The notes under the pieces: generated by a model
The model's database searches: none
What the model was told of the DNA's origin: nothing
The model's input: the letters and a program-made list of their open reading frames with translations, nothing else
Shown: positions 44,741 to 53,960 of the stretch, piece by piece
How the letters are laid out: every line of letters starts with the position of its first letter
Position numbering within the stretch: the first letter of the stretch is position 1
NCBI GenBank assembly: GCA_027489535.1
Contig: JAIXZO010000010.1
Span: forward strand, 1-64,000
From: Hyphomicrobiales bacterium
GTDB taxonomy: Bacteria; Pseudomonadota; Alphaproteobacteria; Rhizobiales; Beijerinckiaceae
DNA length: 64,000 nt
Reading direction: 5' to 3'
Translations under genes and position numbers: made by a program

Positions 44741-46636
44741 TCAATGCCGCGGCATGCCGGTCGGCCCCGCAAGGCGCGCCTGCGCGGCCAGTCGGATGCC
44801 GGCATTCGGCGCGCCGTACCCGGCATAGCCCTCGGTCCGCTGCACGATTTCGAAGAAGAAGCCGCCTTCGAGCGTCGTCGTATAGGCTTGAAAGAACGTC
44901 CCGTGGTCGTCGCGATCGAAGAGAATGTTCAGACGCCGCAGGTCTGCGACGGTCTCGGGCGCGAGGTCCGTGCGGGCTTCGAGATCCTCGTAATAATTGG
45001 CCGGAATCTCGAGAATTTCGACGCCGTTCCGCAGCATCTGCGCGACCGTTCCGAAAATGTCGGCCGTCGTGAGGGCGATGTGCTGCACGCCGGAGCCGAA
45101 GAAGTCGGTGACGAAGCGCGAGGAGAGCGTGCGGTGGCTTTGCGAGCCGTTGAGCACCAAGCGCAGGCCCTCGCCGCCGTCGAGCCCCGATTCGATGACT
45201 TGGCTCTGCACGACGCCGCCCGGATCGATCACGGCTTGCGTCGGCGTCTTTTTCGCATCGAGCAACGACATGTAAAACAGCAGCCAGGTCAGCATCTCTT
45301 CGTATTGCATCGACTGCGAGATGTGGTCGACCGCGGCAAGTCCCGCACCCGTCGCGTTCTCGCCCGTGGGGACGAAGTCCACCTCCGACCAATGCCCGAG
45401 CGCCGAAACGTCGTCGACGAAGTAGACGAGGCTGCCGCCGAGTCCGCGTACGGCGGGAATGTCGAGTTCGCCCGGGCCCGTCGCGCCGGCATGGGGGCGT
45501 TCCAGCAGCGCTTCGGCGCGCTGCAGCGTCGCCTTCGCGTCGGGCACCTTCACCGCCAGCGCACACACGGACGTGCCGTGGTTCAAATTGTAGCTGTGGG
45601 CGAAGCCTTCCTTGTCGCTGTTGAGCACGATGCGGATGCGGCCTTGGCCCCATAGCGAGACGTCCTTGGAGCGATGCGCGCCCGTCTTGCCGAAGCCCAT
45701 GCCGCGCAGCAGCGCCTCGAAGGCCGGCCGCTCGTTCTCGTCGACCGCGAACTCGATGAATTCCACGTCCTTGACCGGAGCGCGCGGCGGCATCGCGGGC
45801 ACCTTGCCGAGGCTGCGCCCGGCGCGCTTGGAAGCGTCGTCGATCAGCGTGAACAGCGACCGGCGTCCGTCCACGGCGACGGCACGGGCGGAGCCCGCAC
45901 GGAAACGGTCGTTGAAGATCTCCAACGACAGCGCCCCGTCATAGCCCGTGGTCGCCAGTGCATCCATGAACGATGCGAGGTCGAGTTCGCCTTGGCCGGG
46001 CATGCAGCGCCAGTGGCGGCTCCATGAGAGATGGTCCATCTGCAGCTTCGGCGCATCGGCCACCTGCACGAAAAAGATCTTGTCGCGCGGGATGGCGGCC
46101 ATGGCGGACAGCTCGGTGCCGCGTGCAAGCACGTGGAAGCTGTCCAGAATCGTGCCGACGGCGGGATGCGCGGCACGGCGCACGATCTCCCAAGCGTCGC
46201 GGTAATCATTGACGAAGCGGCCCCATGCGAGCGCCTCGTAACCGACCCGCATGCCCCGCCGTGCGGCGCGTTCGCCGAGTTCGTGAAAATCCGCCGCCGC
46301 ACGCTCGATGCCGCCCGTCGCTTCGGGCGAGACGCTCGAGCACACGAAGAGGAGATCGCAGCCCAATTCGTCCATCAGGTCGAATTTGCGCTCGGCCCGC
46401 TCGAAGGTCTTCGCGCGACGCGGCTCGGGCAGGCCTTCGAAATCGCGAAACGGCTGCACGGTGATGATGCGCAGGCCAAGATCCGCGCAGATGCGCTTCA
46501 CGTCGGCCGGCGAGCCCGGAAACGCGAGAAGGTCGTTCTCGAAGATCTCGACGTCCGTGAACCCCGCCGCGGCGATGGCTTCGAGCTTTTCCTGCAGCGT
46601 GCCGGACAGGCAGACGGTGGCGATCGCGGGGATCAT
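44741..46636 (-). CDS. quiC: 3-dehydroshikimate dehydratase, TIM barrel-HPPD fusion
   Basis: 631 residues. Residues 1 to about 285 form a xylose-isomerase-like TIM barrel (AsbF type: MIPAIATVCLSGTLQEKLEAI, FTDVEIFENDL, VGTILDSFHVLARG, DGALSLEIFNDRFR). Residues about 310-631 are a VOC/4-hydroxyphenylpyruvate-dioxygenase-like half with metal-ligand-type segments AAVDHISQS, SGVQHIALTT and GGFFFEIVQR. This fusion is the QuiC1 type of 3-dehydroshikimate dehydratase that makes protocatechuate from quinate/shikimate. The start MIPAIATV at 46636 has GGGAGC upstream. Confidence 0.85.
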   Translation of the reverse strand: MIPAIATVCLSGTLQEKLEAIAAAGFTDVEIFENDLLAFPGSPADVKRICADLGLRIITVQPFRDFEGLPEPRRAKTFERAERKFDLMDELGCDLLFVCSSVSPEATGGIERAAADFHELGERAARRGMRVGYEALAWGRFVNDYRDAWEIVRRAAHPAVGTILDSFHVLARGTELSAMAAIPRDKIFFVQVADAPKLQMDHLSWSRHWRCMPGQGELDLASFMDALATTGYDGALSLEIFNDRFRAGSARAVAVDGRRSLFTLIDDASKRAGRSLGKVPAMPPRAPVKDVEFIEFAVDENERPAFEALLRGMGFGKTGAHRSKDVSLWGQGRIRIVLNSDKEGFAHSYNLNHGTSVCALAVKVPDAKATLQRAEALLERPHAGATGPGELDIPAVRGLGGSLVYFVDDVSALGHWSEVDFVPTGENATGAGLAAVDHISQSMQYEEMLTWLLFYMSLLDAKKTPTQAVIDPGGVVQSQVIESGLDGGEGLRLVLNGSQSHRTLSSRFVTDFFGSGVQHIALTTADIFGTVAQMLRNGVEILEIPANYYEDLEARTDLAPETVADLRRLNILFDRDDHGTFFQAYTTTLEGGFFFEIVQRTEGYAGYGAPNAGIRLAAQARLAGPTGMPRH

Positions 46637-46880
46637 TGTCGAAGCTCCCAAGTCGTCGATGCGGGGCGAAGACCGCTCGTTCCGACTTAACGAAGGGAAC
46701 GCAGGCGTCGTCAATGTTCAAGCCGTTCTTCCGCCGGACGGCGCGCCGAGGATCGACTTCGCGGGCGGCCCGTCGCATAAGGCCGCTCCGGCCCTTGCGC
46801 CGGCCGCGCGGGACCTTTTCTCCACACCGCTGCGGCGGCGCATCGGGGGCAGGTTCAGGTTTTCCGATTCCGGTGCGCAC

Positions 46881-48503
46881 ATGATTCGTCTCGAAAACAT
46901 CAGCAAGCAGAACGGCCATCAGATCCTCTTCATCGAGGCCTCCGCATCGCTGCAGAAGGGCGAAAAGGTCGGTCTCGTCGGCCCCAACGGCGCGGGCAAG
47001 ACGACCCTGTTCCGCATGATGACGGGCCGCGAGCAGCCGGACGAAGGTCAGGTCGGCGTCGATCGGGGCGTCAGCATCGGCTATTTCAGTCAGGACGTCG
47101 GCGAAATGTCCGGCCGCAGCGCCGTGGCCGAAGTGATGGACGGCGCCGGTCCCGTGAGCGCTGTCGCCGCAGAATTGCGCGAGCTCGAAGCCGCCATGGT
47201 CGATCCCGACCGGGTCGACGAGATGGACGCGATTCTGGCGCGCTACGGCGAAGTGCAGGCCCGCTTCGAAGAGCTCGACGGCTATGCCCTCGACGGCCGC
47301 GCCCGCGAGGTCCTCGCCGGCCTGAGCTTCACCGACGCGATGATGGACGGCGACGTCGGCGCGCTGTCCGGCGGCTGGAAGATGCGGGTGGCCTTGGCCC
47401 GCATTCTCCTGATGCGGCCCGACGTGATGCTGCTCGACGAGCCGAGCAACCATCTGGATCTCGAAAGCCTCATTTGGCTCGAGGACTTTCTCAAAAACTA
47501 CGAAGGCGCCTTGATGATGACCTCGCATGATCGCGAGTTCATGAACCGCATCATCACCAAAGTCGTCGAAATCGACGGCGGGGGCCTGACCTCCTATTCC
47601 GGCGACTACGAGTTTTACGAGCAGCAGCGTGCGCTGTCGGAGAAGCAGCAGCAGGCGCAGTTCGAGCGTCAGCAGGCCATGCTGGCCAAGGAAATCAAGT
47701 TCATCGAGCGCTTCAAGGCCCGCGCCTCGCATGCCGCGCAGGTGCAGAGCCGCGTGAAGAAGCTGGAAAAGATCGACCGCGTGGAGCCGCCGAAGCGCCG
47801 GCAGGTCGTGTCCTTCGATTTCATGCCGGCTCCGCGTTCCGGGGAGGACGTGGTCACCTTGAAGAACGTGCACAAGAGCTACGGCAGCCGGACCATTTAC
47901 GAGGGCTTGGACCTCATGGTGCGCCGGCGCGAACGCTGGTGCGTCATGGGCGTCAACGGCGCCGGCAAATCCACGCTGCTGAAGCTCGTGACCGGTTCGA
48001 CGGAGCCCGACGACGGCACCGTCGCCGTGGGCGGCAGCGTGAAGATGGGCTACTTCGCGCAGCACGCGATGGAGCTGCTCGACGGCGAGCGCACGGTCTT
48101 CGAATGGTTGGAGGATTCGTTCCCGCAGGCGGGCCAGGGGTCTTTGCGCGCTCTCGCAGGCTGTTTCGGATTTTCGGGCGACGACGTCGAGAAGAAGTGC
48201 CGCGTGCTGTCGGGCGGCGAGAAGGCGCGGCTCGTCATGGCCAAGATGCTGTTCGACCCGCCGAATTTCCTCGTGCTCGATGAACCGACGAACCATTTGG
48301 ACATGGCGACGAAGGAAATGCTCATCGCGGCGCTCTCGCAATATGAGGGCACGATGCTGTTCGTCTCGCATGACCGCCACTTCCTGGCGGCATTGTCGAA
48401 CCGGGTCTTGGAACTGACGCCCGACGGCATCCACCAATACGGCGGCGGCTACACCGAATACGTCGCCCGCACCGGCCAGGAAGCCCCCGGGTTGCGGAGC
48501 TGA
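46881..48503 (+). CDS. ABC-F family ATPase
   Basis: 540 residues with two nucleotide-binding domains and no TM segments. First: Walker A GLVGPNGAGKTTL, signature LSGGWKMRVALARIL, Walker B VMLLDEPSNHLD. Second: GVNGAGKSTLLKL, LSGGEKARLVMAKML, FLVLDEPTNHLD. The linker (about 235-310) is Gln/Lys-rich and helical. ABC-F proteins act on the ribosome E site or in stress responses; this is of the YbiT/EttA-like type. Monocistronic, convergent with the nuclease pair. Confidence 0.92.
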   Translation: MIRLENISKQNGHQILFIEASASLQKGEKVGLVGPNGAGKTTLFRMMTGREQPDEGQVGVDRGVSIGYFSQDVGEMSGRSAVAEVMDGAGPVSAVAAELRELEAAMVDPDRVDEMDAILARYGEVQARFEELDGYALDGRAREVLAGLSFTDAMMDGDVGALSGGWKMRVALARILLMRPDVMLLDEPSNHLDLESLIWLEDFLKNYEGALMMTSHDREFMNRIITKVVEIDGGGLTSYSGDYEFYEQQRALSEKQQQAQFERQQAMLAKEIKFIERFKARASHAAQVQSRVKKLEKIDRVEPPKRRQVVSFDFMPAPRSGEDVVTLKNVHKSYGSRTIYEGLDLMVRRRERWCVMGVNGAGKSTLLKLVTGSTEPDDGTVAVGGSVKMGYFAQHAMELLDGERTVFEWLEDSFPQAGQGSLRALAGCFGFSGDDVEKKCRVLSGGEKARLVMAKMLFDPPNFLVLDEPTNHLDMATKEMLIAALSQYEGTMLFVSHDRHFLAALSNRVLELTPDGIHQYGGGYTEYVARTGQEAPGLRS

Positions 48504-48515
48504 GCGGAAAGCCCG

Positions 48516-51209
48516 CTACCCCGCGGCCTGAGGGGTTTCCAAGGTCAGGCGCGTGCCGCCGATGCGCGCGAAGGTGCGGGTGCGGCACGTGAAGACGATC
48601 ACCTGCTGCCGGCGGCCCGCGCGGCCGAGCGCGTCGAACATGCGTTCGATGCGCTCGTCGTCGGAGAATACGAGGGCGTCGTCCAGCACGATCGGCACGG
48701 CCTTGCCGCGCTCCGCCAGCATGGAGCCCATCGCGAGTCTGGTCAGCACGGCGATCTGTTCCTTCGTCCCTTCCGAGAGCAGTTCGAAGCGCTCATGCGC
48801 CGGCCCGACGCGTCGCAGGCCGTTGACGTTGAAGCCGTCGCCCAAGTCCAGATCCGCCGTGGCGAAGAGGTCGGCCAGATAGGGCTGCAGGTGCCGCTTG
48901 AGCGGCGCGTTGAGTTGGTCGCGCTGCTCCTGATGGCACGCGGCCACGGTGTCGTGCAGCATGCGCAGCATGTCGACGCGATGCCGAAATTTGGCTTCCT
49001 CGCGGCGGCGCAGTTCGAGTTCGTCGCGTGACGCCGCGACCTTCTCGCCGAGCCCCTCGGCGCCGGCATTTTGAATCCGGCCTTCGAGATTGGCGATTTC
49101 GCGATCCAGAGCGGCGGCTTTGGCCTTTTGCGTCTCCATCGCGGACTTCAGCCGCACGGCGCGGTTTTCCAGCCGCTCGAGCTCCGCCGCATCGGGCGCA
49201 TGCATCCGTCGCTCGGCCAACGCGGCTGCGGCGAGCATGGCGTCCCGCTCCGCGTTCGCCCAATTCGCCGCCGCCTCGGCCCGTGCCGCCGCGCGCAGGT
49301 CGTCGGGCAAGGCCGCAAGATCGGCTTGGAGAAGCCTGTCATTGGCCCTGCGTTCGCCTTCCATCACGCCGCGTTCCCCGGCGAGCGCCTGAACCGCCGC
49401 GTTGATCCCCGTCCTGCGTCCGTCGAGCCGCGCACGACGCTTGGCGGCCTCCTCGACCTGCGCTTCGGCTTCGGCTTCCTCGTGGTCGAGTTCCGCGACG
49501 TTCGGCAAGGCGTCGCGACCCGCCGTCGCGAGCGCCGCATGGACGGTCTCGTCATGACGCGCCGTCGCCGTCGCGAGCCGCTCGAGCTCGCCGGCGAGGT
49601 CGTCGGCCTTGATGCCCAAGCCCGCCAACCCGCCCAAGATGCCCGCGCGTTCGGAAAGGATCTCGCGCCGCCGGTCGTTCTGCCGGCGCAGGGCGCCCGC
49701 CGAGCCGACGTCGCATGCAGCGAGGATGGCGGCCGCTTCGCGCTTCACGACGTCGACTCGAGCGGTCTCCGCCGCTCCGAACGCAGAGGGCGGCAGCGCC
49801 GTAATGCGTGCGAAATCCCCGACGGCGATTTCCACCGGGCCGGAGACGGCCTGAGAGACGAGCCCTTCGATGTCTCCCCCGCCCAAGGTGACGCGACCCT
49901 TGCCTGCGGGAAGAACCTCGACGGTCACCCGAGCGGAACCGGCGTCCAGCCGTGCAGCCAAACCGTCCAACTCGCGCTGCAAGGCGTCGAATTTCGTCAG
50001 GGCGGCGTCGTCGGCCCGCAGCGTCGCGAGTTCGGCCTCCAGATGCCGCAGCCTGTCGCTGCGCTCGGCCAAGGCGGCAAGCCGTTCGGCCGCGCCTGCG
50101 CGCGCCGTGACGGCGGCGATGGCCGCGCGCAGGCCCCGGCAGATCCGCAGGGCGCTCGCACCGCGCTGTTCCGCTTCCGCGGCCGCCGCGAGTTCCGCTT
50201 GAACCTCGGCGAGAAGATGCGCCTGTTCCTGCTCGCGCAGGGCGCACGCTTTCGCCCGCTCCTCGAGCGCGCCGTCCTGCGCGCGGGCTTCGTCGATGCG
50301 GGCGGCGCGGCCGTCCAATTCGTCCAGAAGCCTGCGGGCCGTCTCTGCCTTGTTGCGGCGGTCCCGTTCCTCGGCTTCCGCCAATTGAAGCTTCTGGTTC
50401 GCCGCCCGCCCTTCGGCGAGGGCGGCTTCCGCCGTCGCAAGCTCCGCGGCCATCGCCGCGGCCTGCACGGGATCCATCGCCTCGTCGCGGTCGCGGCGGC
50501 TTTGCGTCAATGCGTTGATCTGCGCGTCGACTTCCGCCAAGCGCCGTTCCGAGTCGCTCAGTTCCCGTTCCAGTTCGGCGACGCGCGAGGCCGCCTTTTC
50601 CAGCTCGCCGCCCGCTTTCGGACGCCCCGTTTCGGTGACGAAAAGCGCGATCTCGCGCTTCACTTCCGCCAGCAGCGTGCGCGCCCGCTCGCCGCCGACA
50701 AGCGCTCCGACCTCCGCCTGAATCGCTTCATTGAGCGCACCGGCCGCCGCTTCGCTCGGCTCGGGAAGGCCGAAGGACTGGCCCTGCGCCACCCACAACA
50801 GTCCGAACGCCGCCTGATCGACGGACCGGCCCGAGCCGGGCGCGATGCCGAGAATGTCCCACACCTGCTCGTCCGCGGTGCCGCCGCGCGCGATTTCGAC
50901 GCCGTCACGCCGCAAGGACGCCGCCGCGCTGCGCAGAAACGACTTCCGCAATTCGTAGCTCCGGCCCTCATGCTCGAACCCGAGCATGACCGTGAGCGGC
51001 AGGGCCGAGCCGTCCGTCGCCAAACGGCGCAGCGCGTCGTTCTTGGCCCCGTGCCTTTCGAACAAGCAGGCCCGCAGTGCCCGAAACAGCGTCGATTTCC
51101 CGACCTCGTTGTGCTCGCAAAGCACGTTCACGCCGTCGCCGAAGCCGGTGACGGAGACCGGGGTGCTGAAGCGGCCGGCACCCTCGACATGGAGCGAGGT
51201 GATCTTCAT
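48516..51209 (-). CDS. SMC/Rad50-like ATPase (YhaN/SbcC type)
   Basis: 897 residues. The N-terminal half-ATPase (MKITSLHVEGAGRFSTPVSV; Walker A CEHNEVGKSTLFRAL) is followed by long coiled coils (about 200-760) and the C-terminal half with signature LLSEGTKEQIAVLTRLAMGSML and Walker B AVPIVLDDALVFSDDERIERM. It lacks the CxxC zinc hook of Rad50/SbcC, as YhaN-like proteins do. Translationally coupled to the metallophosphatase upstream (ATGA overlap), so a Mre11-Rad50-like DNA-end processing complex is inferred. Confidence 0.85.
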   Translation of the reverse strand: MKITSLHVEGAGRFSTPVSVTGFGDGVNVLCEHNEVGKSTLFRALRACLFERHGAKNDALRRLATDGSALPLTVMLGFEHEGRSYELRKSFLRSAAASLRRDGVEIARGGTADEQVWDILGIAPGSGRSVDQAAFGLLWVAQGQSFGLPEPSEAAAGALNEAIQAEVGALVGGERARTLLAEVKREIALFVTETGRPKAGGELEKAASRVAELERELSDSERRLAEVDAQINALTQSRRDRDEAMDPVQAAAMAAELATAEAALAEGRAANQKLQLAEAEERDRRNKAETARRLLDELDGRAARIDEARAQDGALEERAKACALREQEQAHLLAEVQAELAAAAEAEQRGASALRICRGLRAAIAAVTARAGAAERLAALAERSDRLRHLEAELATLRADDAALTKFDALQRELDGLAARLDAGSARVTVEVLPAGKGRVTLGGGDIEGLVSQAVSGPVEIAVGDFARITALPPSAFGAAETARVDVVKREAAAILAACDVGSAGALRRQNDRRREILSERAGILGGLAGLGIKADDLAGELERLATATARHDETVHAALATAGRDALPNVAELDHEEAEAEAQVEEAAKRRARLDGRRTGINAAVQALAGERGVMEGERRANDRLLQADLAALPDDLRAAARAEAAANWANAERDAMLAAAALAERRMHAPDAAELERLENRAVRLKSAMETQKAKAAALDREIANLEGRIQNAGAEGLGEKVAASRDELELRRREEAKFRHRVDMLRMLHDTVAACHQEQRDQLNAPLKRHLQPYLADLFATADLDLGDGFNVNGLRRVGPAHERFELLSEGTKEQIAVLTRLAMGSMLAERGKAVPIVLDDALVFSDDERIERMFDALGRAGRRQQVIVFTCRTRTFARIGGTRLTLETPQAAG

Positions 51210-52333
51210 GCCTCGGCTCTCGCTTCGCGCGAGGCGGTGCGGAGATAGAGCTCCACGAGCGCGTCCTCGGCCAGCCTGCGCTCGGCCGCGGGGGCGGTCT
51301 CGTCTTGCGCGGTCGCGAGAAGGCGGTCGGAGGCGCGGCGCAGCACGCCGTCGAAGTCGATGCTTTCGAGATCGGCGGCGGTGGGCCGGGCGGCGAGGGC
51401 GGAGCGGTCCGCGTCCAGACGGAACATGGCGGCCTGCAGCCCGAGCAGACAGGCGTCGAGCGCGGCATGGGCCGCCAGCGGCAACGCACCCTCCAGCGTC
51501 AGGCGCATGGCCGTGCGCGGCAGGTCCTGCAGGCTGCGCAACCGGCTTTCCAGATCGGCGACATGCTCCGGCGCGTCCAGACGCCCGCGCTCGGCGAGCC
51601 AGCGATAACGCCCGACGCGCCTTCGCTCGACCTGCGGCGGAGCACCCGGCCCGGCCACGTCGACCAGCAGGACGACCCCATCCGTCTGGCTGTTGAACCG
51701 ATCCGGCTCGGGCGTCCCGGCATAATGCACGGCGGCGTTGACTTCGACGGTGCGGTGCCAATCGCCCAAGGCGAGATAATCGAGCTGCGCCGTGCGCGCG
51801 CGGTTCGGATGGATGGGGTTTCCCGCCTCCCCTTCGCTGCCGAAATCCACAACGGAGCCGTGCGCCAAGCCGATGCGGACGATGCCCGGCCCGCTCGGCG
51901 CGTCGTCCATCCAAGCGGTGAGATCCTTCACCTCGCTCTTGCGCACCAAGGGCGCGGGCAGAATGACGGCGCCCGCCAGCTCGAAAGGCTGCGGCGCGAG
52001 ATGCAGGTGCACGTTCGGCGGCGGTCCCGACTCGCGCACGCGGTCCCACACGCCGCGCGGTCGGTGCGGATCATGATTGCCGGGGATGACGTGCCATTGC
52101 ACGCCCGCGCATTGCCTCATGCGCTCCAACGGCTCGCGCAGCGTCTTGGGCGAGGGCGATTCATTGTCGTAGACGTCGCCGGCCACCAGCACATGGACGA
52201 CGCCTTCCGCGCGCGCCGTCGCGCCGATCGCCTCGATCACGTCGAGGCGGGCCTGCTGCAGGACCGCTTCCTTCTCGCCGAACTGCCGGAAAACCTTCCC
52301 GATCTGCCAATCCGCCGTATGGATGAATCGCAT
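51206..52333 (-). CDS. Metallophosphatase nuclease (SbcD/YhaO type)
   Basis: 375 residues. Calcineurin-like motifs: FIHTADWQIGKVF (the family D-x-Q variant), LVAGDVYDNESPS, HVIPGNHDPHRPRG and YLALGDWHRTVEV. The C-terminal part is a helical capping region. It is the nuclease partner of the downstream SMC-like ATPase, as SbcD is of SbcC. Starts at ATG 52333. Confidence 0.88.
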   Translation of the reverse strand: MRFIHTADWQIGKVFRQFGEKEAVLQQARLDVIEAIGATARAEGVVHVLVAGDVYDNESPSPKTLREPLERMRQCAGVQWHVIPGNHDPHRPRGVWDRVRESGPPPNVHLHLAPQPFELAGAVILPAPLVRKSEVKDLTAWMDDAPSGPGIVRIGLAHGSVVDFGSEGEAGNPIHPNRARTAQLDYLALGDWHRTVEVNAAVHYAGTPEPDRFNSQTDGVVLLVDVAGPGAPPQVERRRVGRYRWLAERGRLDAPEHVADLESRLRSLQDLPRTAMRLTLEGALPLAAHAALDACLLGLQAAMFRLDADRSALAARPTAADLESIDFDGVLRRASDRLLATAQDETAPAAERRLAEDALVELYLRTASREARAEA

Positions 52334-52451
52334 GCTCGAAATCTCCCGACGCTTCGCAGCTTAAGCGAACCGCGGGGCGGAGCAAACGAAGCGGACGCCG
52401 CCGGCGTGAGCCTCCGCCGGCACCGGGCCGACCGCGAAATCCTCCCGCGGC

Positions 52452-53771
52452 TTATGCGAAGAGGTCGGCGCGGGTCGCGGGCACGGGAAGCTTCCCCTTC
52501 GCTTTCCGTGAGGCCAAGGTCTGGAAGATGCCTACGGCGCCGCGCTCGAAGGCAAGCGAGCAGCCGCCGAGATACAGCAGCCACATCCGCGTCTTTTCCG
52601 CGCCCACTTCGGCCTCCGCCTCCGCCCGGCGGGCCAGCAGGCGGTCATGCCAAAGCCGCGTGGTGCGCGCATAGTGCATCCGCCAAGCCTCGACGTCGTG
52701 CACTTCGAAGCGGGCCCGTTCGAGATTGGCGATCGACATTCCCAGATGATCGAGCTCGCCGCCGGGAAAAATGTACCGCACCAGGGCCCGGTATTCGGCG
52801 CGCATCTTCCGGAAGGTGCGGTCCGTTCCCTTGGCCGGCCGCGAGATCGCGTGATGCAGATAGAGCCCGCCGGGCTTCAGCAGCCGATGCACGGCCCCGA
52901 AATATTTGCGGTGGTTGTCGATGCCCACGGCCTCGAACATGCCGATCGAGGAAACGGTGTCGAAGGACCCGTCCTCGAGATCGTTGTAGTCGATGATCTT
53001 GACCGTCACCCGGTCGGAGAGGCCAAGCGCCGCGATCTTTTCGCGCGCCAATGCCGCCTGCTCTTCCGAAAGCGTCACGCCCACGGCTTCCACGCCGTAA
53101 TGCATCGCGGCGTGGCAGATGAGCGCGCCCCAGCCGCATCCGATGTCGAGATGGCGGCCGCCCGGCTTCAGCCGCAGCTTCCGGCAGATCATGTCCAGCT
53201 TGTCGTGCTGCGCCTTCGCGAGATCGTCGTGGAAGTCCGGCGTGTAATAAGCGCAGGTGTAGACCATCTCCGGGTCCAGAAAGAGCCGATAGAACGGGTT
53301 CGACACGTCGTAATGATGCGCGATGTTCCGCTTGTTCGTCGCCGAGTCGCCGCGCTTGAGGTCGGCATCGTCGCCGCGCCCGCGTTCCAGCTCCGGCCGG
53401 CCGGGCACGCGCAGCAGGTGCAGCGCCGCCTTGGCCAAGGGCATGATCCCGACGGACCGCAAGGCCCGGCCGATCTTCCCGCCGGGCCGCAGGGCCGCAA
53501 GATCGAAGATCGAGCCGTTCTCCCACTCGATCCGGCCCTCGGCATGCAGCCGGATGAAGGTATCGAGACGAGGACTGCGCACGAGGCTGGCCAGAGCGCC
53601 TTCGTCTGCAATGCGCACCCTGAGCGGATGGTCGCCGGCCGCGGGCGGGATTTCCGCCCCGTTCCAAAGCCTGAACCCGAACTGCAACGCCAACGCTTCG
53701 CTGGCGCGACGAAGCACCGTCTCGCTCGGACCCATCGGAACAACTTTCGGGATCATATTGACGCTCGGCAT
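52452..53771 (-). CDS. cfa: Cyclopropane-fatty-acyl-phospholipid synthase
   Basis: 439 residues from ATG 53771. The SAM-binding motif HLDIGCGWGALICHAA, VGVTLSEEQAALAREKI and YFGAVHRLLKPGGLYLHHAI are typical of Cfa, and NIAHHYDVSNPFYRLFLDPEMVYTCAYY is its substrate-site segment (in part). It adds a methylene across unsaturated acyl chains of membrane phospholipids using SAM. An ATG at 53861 adds 30 residues of unlike composition; ATGs at 53771, 53756 or later are more likely starts. Confidence 0.9.
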   Translation of the reverse strand: MPSVNMIPKVVPMGPSETVLRRASEALALQFGFRLWNGAEIPPAAGDHPLRVRIADEGALASLVRSPRLDTFIRLHAEGRIEWENGSIFDLAALRPGGKIGRALRSVGIMPLAKAALHLLRVPGRPELERGRGDDADLKRGDSATNKRNIAHHYDVSNPFYRLFLDPEMVYTCAYYTPDFHDDLAKAQHDKLDMICRKLRLKPGGRHLDIGCGWGALICHAAMHYGVEAVGVTLSEEQAALAREKIAALGLSDRVTVKIIDYNDLEDGSFDTVSSIGMFEAVGIDNHRKYFGAVHRLLKPGGLYLHHAISRPAKGTDRTFRKMRAEYRALVRYIFPGGELDHLGMSIANLERARFEVHDVEAWRMHYARTTRLWHDRLLARRAEAEAEVGAEKTRMWLLYLGGCSLAFERGAVGIFQTLASRKAKGKLPVPATRADLFA

Positions 53772-53960
53772 GATGACGATGACGAGCGGGGTCGTATCAG
53801 CGAATCCGGCGCGGTCAAAGCGCGCCTCCGACAAATCTCCGTCGGGCGAATAAACCCGCAAATGCCGCCTGAATTCGTCGTGCCTTTTCTTCTGCGGATT
53901 TTCTGGACTTGGATGCGGGTCTCAGGTCATCGTTCATGGAGTTTACTTGGGGACTGAAGC

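Noticed and set aside
53772-53960. hrp box or tts box ahead of the effector-like gene
   Set aside because: Neither GGAACC-N16-CCAC nor the GTCAG...AAAGCT pattern is present; regulation is left open.
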